From Armatimonadota bacterium (GTDB lineage Bacteria; Sysuimicrobiota; Sysuimicrobiia; Sysuimicrobiales; Humicultoraceae), in contig JAVKIA010000009.1 in assembly GCA_031459715.1 (NCBI GenBank), positions 1 to 64,000 on the forward strand: 64,000 nucleotides of DNA, read 5' to 3'. Numbering within the stretch: the stretch's first letter is position 1; the number at the start of each line of letters is the position of its first letter. This document shows, piece by piece, positions 7,996 through 15,011 of this stretch. A program made the translations under genes and the position numbers. The notes beneath the pieces are model-generated. The model was given only the letters and a program-made list of their open reading frames with translations. It made no database searches and was not told the DNA's origin.

Positions 7996-9021
7996 CTATC
8001 CGTTCGCTCCTCGGGCAGCGCGGACCTGCCGCAGGCGCGGAAGGCGAGGCCAGCGCGCCTCCCAGCCCCCCACCAGCCCGCGTGGCCGGAGCATCATCGT
8101 CAGGATCAACATCACGGCGAGGATCAACTGGCTGAGACCGAACAACGGAGGGAGCGTGATTCCGACCACCTCGATGCCCCCTTCCAGGCTGCGGAGGGCT
8201 TCCGGGATCAGCGTCAACACGATGGCCCCCACCACCGCACCTGTGGTACTTCCCAGGCCTCCCACCACGATCATGACGACCAAGTTGAAAGTCTCCACCA
8301 GCCAGAAGGAGTTCGGCGAGATCACCGTGATCAGGTGCGCCCACAGGCTCCCGGCTGTGCCGGCGAAGAAGGCACCCAGCACGAAACTGATCAGACGGGT
8401 GGCGGCGGCGGGGATGCCCATGGCCGCTGCCGCGCTCTCATCCTCCCGTACGGCCAACATGGCCCGCCCGAAGGCCGACTGGGTGAGACGCCACGACAGG
8501 TAGATGCAGGCTGCGGCAAATCCGTAGGTCCACCATGTGGTGGTGTACGGCGGGATCCCGCTGATACCTACGCCGCCGCGGGTTACCCGTTCCCAGTTCA
8601 CCAGGACGGAGCGCACGATGACCAGAAACCCCAGCGTGGCCACCGCCAGGTAGTGTCCCCGCAGCTGCAGAACCGAGTAGCCGATCAGCGCAGCGCACAG
8701 CGCGGCCAGCACGCCCCCGGCCAGCGTGGCCGGCAGGAGGCCGATCTGCGTCTGCCGCAGCCAGCCGAACAGGTCAGGAAGAATCAACTCTTTCCGGGGG
8801 AGGGGGAGGGTGAGCAGCGCTGCGCTGTAGGCTCCCACGGCCATGAAGGCAATGTGCCCCAGCGAGAACACCCCGGTCATTCCATTGGTGAGGTTCAGGC
8901 TGACGGCCAGGATGATGTTGATGCCGACCACATCCACTAGGCGCAGATAGTAAGGGTTGAGGTAGGTCTGCCCCAGCCAGATGCCTGCCGCGCCCAGGAT
9001 CAGCGCCGGTAGAGCGCGCAC
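7996..9021 (-). CDS. livM: Branched-chain-type amino acid ABC transporter permease LivM
   Basis: 341 residues with about nine hydrophobic segments. Family signatures include NLTNGMTGVFSLGHIAFMAVGAY near the start and the ABC-interaction stretch GRAMLAVREDESAAAAMGI. The GTG at 9021 directly follows the livH stop (9023-9025), with a GGAGGAG tract upstream. An upstream in-frame start at 9060 would overlap livH by nearly 40 bases and is less likely. It forms the inner-membrane channel with LivH. Confidence 0.9.
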   Translation of the reverse strand: MRALPALILGAAGIWLGQTYLNPYYLRLVDVVGINIILAVSLNLTNGMTGVFSLGHIAFMAVGAYSAALLTLPLPRKELILPDLFGWLRQTQIGLLPATLAGGVLAALCAALIGYSVLQLRGHYLAVATLGFLVIVRSVLVNWERVTRGGVGISGIPPYTTTWWTYGFAAACIYLSWRLTQSAFGRAMLAVREDESAAAAMGIPAAATRLISFVLGAFFAGTAGSLWAHLITVISPNSFWLVETFNLVVMIVVGGLGSTTGAVVGAIVLTLIPEALRSLEGGIEVVGITLPPLFGLSQLILAVMLILTMMLRPRGLVGGWEARWPRLPRLRQVRAARGANG

Positions 9022-9022
9022 T

Positions 9023-9922
9023 CTAGACCCCCCGCTCCTCCATCGTGCCGAGCAACCCACGCGGGCGGACCAGAAGGACCAGAATCAACAGCAGGAACAC
9101 GAAGGCATCGCGGTACCCTGACAGGTCCGGGGGCAGGAGCCCGACGAAGAGGATCTCGGCAAACCCCAGAACGAATCCTCCAACCATTGCTCCCGGGACG
9201 CTGCCGATTCCTCCGATCACGGCAGCCACAAACGCCTTGAGCCCGGGGAGGAATCCCATAAACGGATCGATCCGGCCGTACTGGGCCCCCAGCATCGCCC
9301 CGGCCACCGCTGCCAGGGCGGAACCCACGGCAAACGCCAGCATGATGATCCGTGCGGTGTCTACCCCCAGCATCTCGGCGACCAGCAAGTTCTGAGCGCA
9401 GGCCTGCATGGCGATGCCCTCCCGGGTGCGGGTGACGAAAAGGTGAATCCCTGCCATCAGGACCGCTGCCGTGGCCACGGTGAGCACGGTGAGGGTGTTG
9501 AACAGCACGCCGGCCACCGTATGCAGGTCGGTCAACCAGGCGGGGACGGAGAACGTGCGCGGGTGCGCCGTGAAGACCATGATGGCGGTGTTCTCCAGGA
9601 AGATCGAAACCGCCAGCGAGGTAATCAGGGCGGCCACCTCAGGAGCCTGCCGGATGGGACGGTAGGCTCCGCGCTCGATCAGGACGCCTAGGGCCGCCGC
9701 CCCAACCGCCGCGCCGAGCAGGGCCAGCCAGAAGTTGCCGCCGACCGCCGCCACCAGCAGGAGGGCAACATAGGCGCCAGCCATGAACACGTCCCCGTGG
9801 GCGAAGTTGATCAGCCGCAGGATCCCGTAAACGATAGAGAGGCCGATGGCGGTGAGGGCGTAAATGCTGCCCAGGGTCACTCCGTTGACTACCTGCTGCA
9901 GGAGATAAGTGACCAGGGCCAC
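9023..9922 (-). CDS. livH: Branched-chain-type amino acid ABC transporter permease LivH
   Basis: 299 residues, integral membrane. It opens with LLQQVVNGVTLGSIYALTAI and GLSIVYGILRLINFAHGD, the LivH signature, and ends MVGGFVLGFAEILFVG. The GTG start at 9922 lies two bases after the livF stop and is preceded by GGGTAGG. It pairs with LivM to form the translocation pore. Confidence 0.92.
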   Translation of the reverse strand: MALVTYLLQQVVNGVTLGSIYALTAIGLSIVYGILRLINFAHGDVFMAGAYVALLLVAAVGGNFWLALLGAAVGAAALGVLIERGAYRPIRQAPEVAALITSLAVSIFLENTAIMVFTAHPRTFSVPAWLTDLHTVAGVLFNTLTVLTVATAAVLMAGIHLFVTRTREGIAMQACAQNLLVAEMLGVDTARIIMLAFAVGSALAAVAGAMLGAQYGRIDPFMGFLPGLKAFVAAVIGGIGSVPGAMVGGFVLGFAEILFVGLLPPDLSGYRDAFVFLLLILVLLVRPRGLLGTMEERGV

Positions 9923-9924
9923 GA

Positions 9925-10641
9925 CTAGCCTACCCGGGCACCCAGATAGGCCGCCGCCACAGCGGGCGTCGCGGCGAGCTCCGCGGCGGTACCCGTGAGC
10001 ACGATCCGTCCCGTCTCCATGACATAGGCCCGCTCGGCGATATTTAGGGCCATGCGCGCGTTCTGTTCCACGAGCAGAATGGCCCGGCCCGCGGCGCGGA
10101 TCTGCTCGATTACCATGAAGATAGTGCGCACCAGCAGAGGAGCCAGACCAAGCGACGGTTCGTCGAGCAACAGGAGCCGCGGACGGGACATCAGGGCCCG
10201 ACCGATGGCCAGCATCTGCTGCTCCCCCCCGGACAGCGTTCCCGCCGGCTGGCGGCGCCGCTCGGCCAGAATCGGGAAGTAGGCGAAGACCTGCTCCAGG
10301 TCGTCGCGGATGAAACGGTCGCGGCGGGCGTAGGCGCCAAGCCGCAGGTTGTCCATGACACTTAGCAGGGGCAGGAGTTGTCTGCCCTCAGGCACGTGAC
10401 CGATCCCCAGACGCGTGACCTGGTGGGGTGCCAGCCCGAGCAGAGAGTGTCCCCGGAAAATGATCCGGCCGTTCCGGGGGCGCACCACCCCCGAGATCGC
10501 TTTCAGGAGTGTCGTCTTGCCTGCGCCATTGGCGCCCAGAACGGCCACGAGCTCCCCGTCGCCGACATGGAGGGAGACCCCGCGCACCGCCCAAATTCCC
10601 CCGTAGGCAACTTCCAGGTTTTCAACGCTCAGCAACGGCAT
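9925..10641 (-). CDS. livF: ABC transporter ATP-binding protein LivF
   Basis: 238 residues. Walker A GANGAGKTT, Q-loop region GHVPEGRQLLPLLSV, ABC signature LSGGEQQ, Walker B LLLLDEPSLGLAP, and the H-loop replaced by LLVEQNARMAL, as is normal for LivF. The ATG at 10641 (MPLLSVENLEV) overlaps the end of livG by 20 bases; a longer start seven codons upstream is possible. It provides ATP hydrolysis with LivG. Confidence 0.92.
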   Translation of the reverse strand: MPLLSVENLEVAYGGIWAVRGVSLHVGDGELVAVLGANGAGKTTLLKAISGVVRPRNGRIIFRGHSLLGLAPHQVTRLGIGHVPEGRQLLPLLSVMDNLRLGAYARRDRFIRDDLEQVFAYFPILAERRRQPAGTLSGGEQQMLAIGRALMSRPRLLLLDEPSLGLAPLLVRTIFMVIEQIRAAGRAILLVEQNARMALNIAERAYVMETGRIVLTGTAAELAATPAVAAAYLGARVG

Positions 10642-11407
10642 CCACACCCAGGTAGGCCTCAATCACCGCGGGGTGCTCGCGGATGACACCCGGCGAGCCC
10701 TCCGCGATGAGCTGGCCGAAGTTGATGGCCTGCACGCGATCGCACAGCCCCATCACCACGCGCATGTCGTGCTCGATGAGGAAGATGGTCAGCCCCAGGC
10801 GGTCGCGCAGTTGCCGCAACAGGGCCATCACCTCGCCGCTCTCCGCGGCAGTCAGGCCGCCCGCCGGCTCGTCCAGCAGGAGGATCACCGGGTCCAGGGC
10901 CAGGGCCCGCGCGATCTCCACCTTCCGCTGCACGCCCAGGGGCAGGCTGCGGACCTCCAGGTCGGCCACCGCGCCCAAGCCCAGCAGAGCCAGGATCTCC
11001 GCCGTCCGGCTGGCCAGACGCCTCTCCCCCTGGTGAAACGACGGCAGACCCAACAGGGTATCGAGGGCGCTGTAGCGGCGGTGGAGCTGGGCGCCAATGA
11101 GAACGTTCACCTGGACTGTCAGATGCGGGAAAAGTCGAATGTTCTGGAAAGTCCGCGCGATACCCAGGCGAGCCACGTGATCAGCGCGCAGGTTGGTGAT
11201 CTCCCGATTGCGGAAAACGATGCGCCCGGCACTGGGACGCAGGTGGCCGGAAATCAAGTTGAAGATGGTGGTCTTCCCCGCGCCGTTCGGGCCGATCAGT
11301 CCGACGATTTCACCTGGGGCAATTCGCAGCCTGTAGTCTCGCACTGCGACAAGACCGCCGAAGTGTTTCGTGAGTTGCTCGATCTGCAGGAGGGGGGACT
11401 GAGCCAT
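10622..11407 (-). CDS. livG: ABC transporter ATP-binding protein LivG
   Basis: 261 residues. Walker A GPNGAGKTT, Walker B ILLLDEPAGGL and LIEHDMRVVMGLCDR are visible, with the LivG-specific ARTFQNIRLFP. The ABC signature is degenerate: LPLGVQRKVEIARAL replaces the canonical LSGGQ form, as in many LivG proteins. First gene of the operon livG-livF-livH-livM-binding protein-GS-amidohydrolase. The 124-base gap to the divergent hydrolase gene must hold its promoter; TATGAT (11502-11497) is a candidate -10, but no well-spaced -35 is evident. Confidence 0.92.
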   Translation of the reverse strand: MAQSPLLQIEQLTKHFGGLVAVRDYRLRIAPGEIVGLIGPNGAGKTTIFNLISGHLRPSAGRIVFRNREITNLRADHVARLGIARTFQNIRLFPHLTVQVNVLIGAQLHRRYSALDTLLGLPSFHQGERRLASRTAEILALLGLGAVADLEVRSLPLGVQRKVEIARALALDPVILLLDEPAGGLTAAESGEVMALLRQLRDRLGLTIFLIEHDMRVVMGLCDRVQAINFGQLIAEGSPGVIREHPAVIEAYLGVDAVAER

Positions 11408-11531
11408 CGGAGTATTCTTGTTAGGTGGTCGTCACGTCACCTCCTCCCGGAGGCGAACCGCTACGGTCTCGATGAGAGGGCGAAGGGGATTTGTGCATCA
11501 TAGCGTCCTCTCCCAGAACAAGGCGTCAACA

Positions 11532-12245
11532 ATGATAGCTACCCCAAGGATCGGACTGACCTGGTCGTCCGGATCGCGAGGTCTGAACCGCTATCAGGAG
11601 GCCATCACGGCGGCCGGGGGCCGGCCCATCCTGATCACACCCCAGACCGGCGCGGCTGGGGCACGAGACATCGACGGCCTCGTCCTGGCGGGGGGCCCTG
11701 ACGTCCACCCGGAACGCTACGGACAGGCCATCGATCCACGCGCCGCCTCGTCCCTGGAGGTGGTAGTCGAGCGCGATGCTCTCGAGCTGGACCTCATAAG
11801 AGAGGCCCTGGATCGGCAGATACCTGTGCTGGGCATCTGCCGGGGTATCCAGGTGCTAAACGTTGCGCTGGGAGGGACGCTGGTTCAAGATCTCGCGCTC
11901 GCCGGGGTGGACCCGCGCGGGCACGACCAGTCGGGCAGGCTCGAAGACTGGCAGGCTGCGCACCAGGTCCAGGTGAAGCCCGGCTCGCGCCTGCACCGTA
12001 TTCTGCGAAAGACGCAGGTACCTGTGAACTCGTTCCACCACCAGGCCGTGGACCGACCCGCCGCCGGCACGGTGGTAGTGGCCCGGGCGCCGGACGGCGT
12101 CATCGAAGCTCTGGAGGCGTCGGGGCACCAGTTTGTCCTCGGGGTACAGTGGCATCCCGAGCGGATGTGGGATCGTGATGCGGAACAGGCGGCGCTCTTC
12201 CGGGCACTTATTGCGGCCGCGGGTGGCCTGGTTGATCCTGCCTGA
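11532..12245 (+). CDS. Peptidase C26 / gamma-glutamyl-GABA hydrolase (PuuD-like)
   Basis: 237 residues, class I glutamine-amidotransferase fold. The catalytic nucleophile lies in LGICRGIQVLNVALGG and the His-Glu pair in GVQWHPERMWD. NSFHHQAVDRPA is typical of the PuuD/C26 branch. Family role: hydrolysis of gamma-glutamyl amide bonds, releasing glutamate. It is transcribed away from the liv/GS/amidohydrolase operon, so it plausibly removes the gamma-glutamyl group added by the GS-like ligase after substrate conversion. The ATG at 11532 is chosen by homology of the N-terminus (PRIGLTWSSG); the ribosome site is weak (AAGG). Confidence 0.85.
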   Translation: MIATPRIGLTWSSGSRGLNRYQEAITAAGGRPILITPQTGAAGARDIDGLVLAGGPDVHPERYGQAIDPRAASSLEVVVERDALELDLIREALDRQIPVLGICRGIQVLNVALGGTLVQDLALAGVDPRGHDQSGRLEDWQAAHQVQVKPGSRLHRILRKTQVPVNSFHHQAVDRPAAGTVVVARAPDGVIEALEASGHQFVLGVQWHPERMWDRDAEQAALFRALIAAAGGLVDPA

Positions 12246-12319
12246 GATGTGGGGGAGGCGCTTCCTCTGGAGATCATTTTCCCCAAAACACCGGACACTA
12301 CCGAATCGCCAGGCATCTC

Positions 12320-12736
12320 TCAGCGGTCCTCGTGGGCCCTAACTGCAGACAGCTGTTCCAGCAGGCGGTCCGCGGAGGCAAACCCGATGTTCAGCGCCAC
12401 CACCCTGCCGGCGGCGTCCAGGACGGCGGTAGTGGGCACGCTGAAGACGCCGAAGGCGCGGGCGGTCTCCCGGTCCGCCAGGACGTCGACCTCGCGGATC
12501 TGGACGCCGTCGCCCAGGCGCGCCGCCAGCTCCGCCAGCGCGGGGCGCTGGGCCGCCTGACAGGCAGCGCAGTCCGGAGAGGTGAAGGCCAGCACCAGAG
12601 GACGTCCCGGCGGTAGCGGGGACGGGCCGTTGCGGGCCAGGCGGGCGGAGAGCCGGCGCGGCCGCGCCGCCAGCCACAGCCCCGCCAGCCCCAACAGGAG
12701 CAGCACCGAGACCAGGACCACCAATCGCTCGCTCAC
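12320..12736 (-). CDS. Membrane-anchored thioredoxin-like protein
   Basis: 138 residues. An N-terminal transmembrane anchor (ERLVVLVSVLLLLGLAGLWLA) is followed by a thioredoxin fold with the redox pair CAAC (residues 56-59 in TSPDCAACQ) and the cis-proline loop VFSVPTTAVLDAAG. Likely a disulfide reductase facing the outside of the inner membrane. The GTG at 12736 overlaps the stop of the DUF4395 gene by four bases (GTGA), so translation is coupled. DUF4395 proteins commonly neighbour thioredoxin or sulfurtransferase genes, suggesting a shared role in thiol or sulfur handling. Substrate unknown. Confidence 0.8.
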   Translation of the reverse strand: MSERLVVLVSVLLLLGLAGLWLAARPRRLSARLARNGPSPLPPGRPLVLAFTSPDCAACQAAQRPALAELAARLGDGVQIREVDVLADRETARAFGVFSVPTTAVLDAAGRVVALNIGFASADRLLEQLSAVRAHEDR

Positions 12737-13173
12737 GCCGGCCGCTCCCCACGCAGCAGCCCGGCCCTCCGCAGCTGGTAGAACAGGAAGCAGCCAGCGC
12801 AGAAGTTCCACAGGACGTTCACCGCCGCCAGCACGGCCACCACTCCGGCCAGTACCCACCCCAGCGCGGTCACCCCGCCGTAGAGTGCGGCCGATGCCCC
12901 CAGCATCAGGGCTCCGCCCACGGCCTGGGCGAAGCGGTGGGGAGCGGCTTCGTCGGTGACCAGGTGGGGACGGACCAGCCGCAGGGGGAGGACCAGGTAG
13001 CGGTACAGCAGGCGCAACGGCCCGATGGTGGGCCAGGCGGCATTGAAAAGCAGAGCTACCGCCAGGACAGGGACCAGCCAGATGCGGGCGAACAGCCAGG
13101 CCAGGGCCACCACAACGACGATGGTGACCTGGCCGAACTTGATGGCGTTGTGGTCAACCTGTGTACGGGTCAT
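12733..13173 (-). CDS. DUF4395 family membrane protein
   Basis: 146 residues with four hydrophobic segments. DHNAIKFGQ near the start, FNAAWPTIGPLR, RFAQAVGGALM and the cysteine pair in LWNFCAGCFLFYQ are the hallmarks of DUF4395. No catalytic activity is established for the family. It is the first gene of a two-gene operon with the thioredoxin-like protein, and its leader contains a long inverted repeat that could control translation. ATG at 13173 is preceded by GGCGGAGG. Confidence 0.8.
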   Translation of the reverse strand: MTRTQVDHNAIKFGQVTIVVVVALAWLFARIWLVPVLAVALLFNAAWPTIGPLRLLYRYLVLPLRLVRPHLVTDEAAPHRFAQAVGGALMLGASAALYGGVTALGWVLAGVVAVLAAVNVLWNFCAGCFLFYQLRRAGLLRGERPA

Positions 13174-13180
13174 TCCTGCA

Positions 13181-13313
13181 CCTCCGCCGGAGAAGTGATC
13201 GATCCTGGCGGCGGAGACCGTGGCGTCCCTTGCGGAGTGCGATCAGGCGGTCAGGCCTGGGGCAGGGCGAAGGCGCGCCACGGCCTCCGCCCGGGACAGA
13301 TGCACTGACGGGG
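13181..13313 (-). promoter_or_regulatory. Foldable mRNA leader with mutually exclusive helices, upstream of the DUF4395 gene
   Basis: On the minus strand GGCGGAGGCCGTGGCG (13291-13276) can pair over 16 bases, one of them a G-U, with CGCCACGGTCTCCGCC (13225-13210), with 50 bases between. The last seven bases of the second arm, CTCCGCC, are also perfectly complementary to the ribosome-binding region GGCGGAG (13188-13182), so the two helices compete. One fold would free the ribosome site and the other would mask it. TATGCT with a weak -35 places the transcript start near 13313. No known riboswitch class is recognised. Confidence 0.45.
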
Positions 13314-13342
13314 AGCATAAACGACGAACTGCAGGAAAGTCA

Positions 13343-14014
13343 TCACTGCCGGCTGTGCTCGCTTCGCCTGTTGCCTTCCACGGTAGCAGCGGGCACGCCG
13401 CTGTCAAGGGCGCCGCTCACCGCACGGCGCGCCCAGCCCAGCGCTTCCTCCACCAGGCGGTCCGCAGCGGTGCGGTCGGCCGGTGGTGGCGGGGGCAGCG
13501 GGGGCCCGAAGATCACCCGCACCTGAGACCGGCGAGGAAGGTAGCAACCCAGGGGTAGGGCCTGCGCCGTCCCCAGGATGGCCGCCGGGACGGTGGGCAC
13601 ATCGGCCCGCGCCGCCAGGATCCCGGCGCCGGCCTTGGGGGAACCGCCGCCTGGAGAAACCCTGCCCTCAGGGAAGATGGCGACCAGCGCGCCGGCCCGC
13701 AGCGCGCGCACCGCCTCCCTTACCACGGCCAGGTCGATCCGGTCGCGGCGTACCGGGATGGTGCCGTAGGCGCGCATGGCCCATCCCACCAGCGGCATGG
13801 CCAGGAACTCTGCGGCGCCGATAAAGAGAGCCCGCCTGGGCAGCGCCGCGGCCAGCACCACCGGGTCGAGGGCGCTGGGGTGGTTGGCCACCACCAGTGC
13901 TCCGCCCGAGGGAATGCGCGCCGCCCCCTCCACCTGGAAGCCGAATCCCAGACGCAGCAGGATCCGGACGGTGCGGTAGGCCAGGCGGTAGAGCAGGGTC
14001 TGGCGGGGGACCAC
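13343..14014 (-). CDS. plsC: 1-acyl-sn-glycerol-3-phosphate acyltransferase family protein
   Basis: 223 residues. Acyltransferase motifs: NHPSALD (the NHxSxxD block I), YGTIPVRR (block II), FPEGRVSP (block III) and PTVPAAILG (block IV). Probably transfers an acyl chain to lysophosphatidate at the inner membrane. The GTG at 14014 abuts the terC stop codon. The stop of plsC lies 170 bases before the DUF4395 gene, which seems to have its own promoter and leader. Confidence 0.87.
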   Translation of the reverse strand: MVPRQTLLYRLAYRTVRILLRLGFGFQVEGAARIPSGGALVVANHPSALDPVVLAAALPRRALFIGAAEFLAMPLVGWAMRAYGTIPVRRDRIDLAVVREAVRALRAGALVAIFPEGRVSPGGGSPKAGAGILAARADVPTVPAAILGTAQALPLGCYLPRRSQVRVIFGPPLPPPPPADRTAADRLVEEALGWARRAVSGALDSGVPAATVEGNRRSEHSRQ

Positions 14015-14971
14015 CTAGTCGTCGGCGCGAGAGGCCGTCTCGCCGTGGCCGGGTGCCTGCGCCGCGTCGGGGGCGGGGAAGCTCACTCTGGCACTGGCCC
14101 GCCTCACCGCGCGCCCAAGCGCCACCGCCCCGGCCAGCAGCCAGGCCAGCGGCCGCAGCGCGTAGACGAAGAGGAGGTCAATGTAGCCGAGCGCGCGCCG
14201 CAACCAGCGCAGCCGCTGCCCCAGCCGCTGCAGGGTCGGGCTGCGCCCGTAGGTCAGGGTAAGCAGCAGGATGGAGAAGGAGATGAGGAACCGCTGCACG
14301 TCGGTGGGGCGCACGTGGAAGAAGTCTTCGACCACCAGCCCTCCGCCGATGCTCAGCACCAGCAGGTAGGCCGCCGCCTCCAGAACGGGGAAGCGCTCGA
14401 TGAGGTAGACGAAGATACCCGCGGCGAAGCGCATGGTGATAATCCCCAGAGCCACCCCGGTCATCACTACCCAGAACTGGCGGGAGAGGGCCACTGCGGC
14501 CACCACGTTGTCCAGGCTGAAGGCCAGGTCGGCGAGCTCCACCCCCAGGACCACCGACCAGAAGGGGCGGCCGCTTCGACGCACGCTCTCCCCGCGGGCC
14601 CTGGCCTCCGCGGCCCGGGCCTCAGCCGGCGTCTCCCCCAGGTGATCGACGCCCAGCCTGATCAGGTACAACCCGCCCAGCAGCAGCAGCCAGCGGTTTC
14701 GGATCACCCAGGTGGCGACAAAGAGCATCAGCCCCCTCCCCAGGTAGGCGCCCAGCAATCCCACCTTCAGGGCTGCAGGGCGCTGCCCACCCAACAGCCG
14801 GTGTACCGGCCGCTGCAGGAAACGGAGGATCCGCGGCCAGGGGATGGGGGTGTGCCGGGGCAGGTGGGCGACCATGGCCCCCAGCACCGCAGCGTTGTCG
14901 ATGGAAAGGATGCCTTCCAGGTAGATGAGCTGGAGGACGATGAGCAGGACGGCAAGGGGATCGTGCTGCAC
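14015..14971 (-). CDS. TerC family integral membrane protein
   Basis: 318 residues with seven to eight membrane segments. The paired acidic motifs of TerC are visible: YLEGILSIDNAAVLGAM near the N-terminus and ELADLAFSLDNVVAAVALS in the middle. Family members are tied to metal (manganese or tellurite) resistance and metallation of exported proteins. The charged linker at about 110-135 and the C-terminal tail are variable. GTG start at 14971. It lies 40 bases after kimA ends on the same strand and directly before plsC. Confidence 0.85.
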   Translation of the reverse strand: MQHDPLAVLLIVLQLIYLEGILSIDNAAVLGAMVAHLPRHTPIPWPRILRFLQRPVHRLLGGQRPAALKVGLLGAYLGRGLMLFVATWVIRNRWLLLLGGLYLIRLGVDHLGETPAEARAAEARARGESVRRSGRPFWSVVLGVELADLAFSLDNVVAAVALSRQFWVVMTGVALGIITMRFAAGIFVYLIERFPVLEAAAYLLVLSIGGGLVVEDFFHVRPTDVQRFLISFSILLLTLTYGRSPTLQRLGQRLRWLRRALGYIDLLFVYALRPLAWLLAGAVALGRAVRRASARVSFPAPDAAQAPGHGETASRADD

Positions 14972-15011
14972 CCTTTGAGTGTACCCTACCGGAGCACGCT
15001 CCGGGGAGGCG

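Noticed and set aside
11408-11531. TTGACG (11529-11524) with TATGAT (11502-11497) as the liv operon promoter.
   Set aside because: The spacer is 21 bases, too long for sigma-70. TATGAT alone may be real, but the pair is not supported.
12246-12319. Bidirectional terminator between the convergent C26 hydrolase and thioredoxin genes.
   Set aside because: Only weak, interrupted complementarity (GGGGGA with TTTTCCCC) was found, with no stable stem followed by a U tract.
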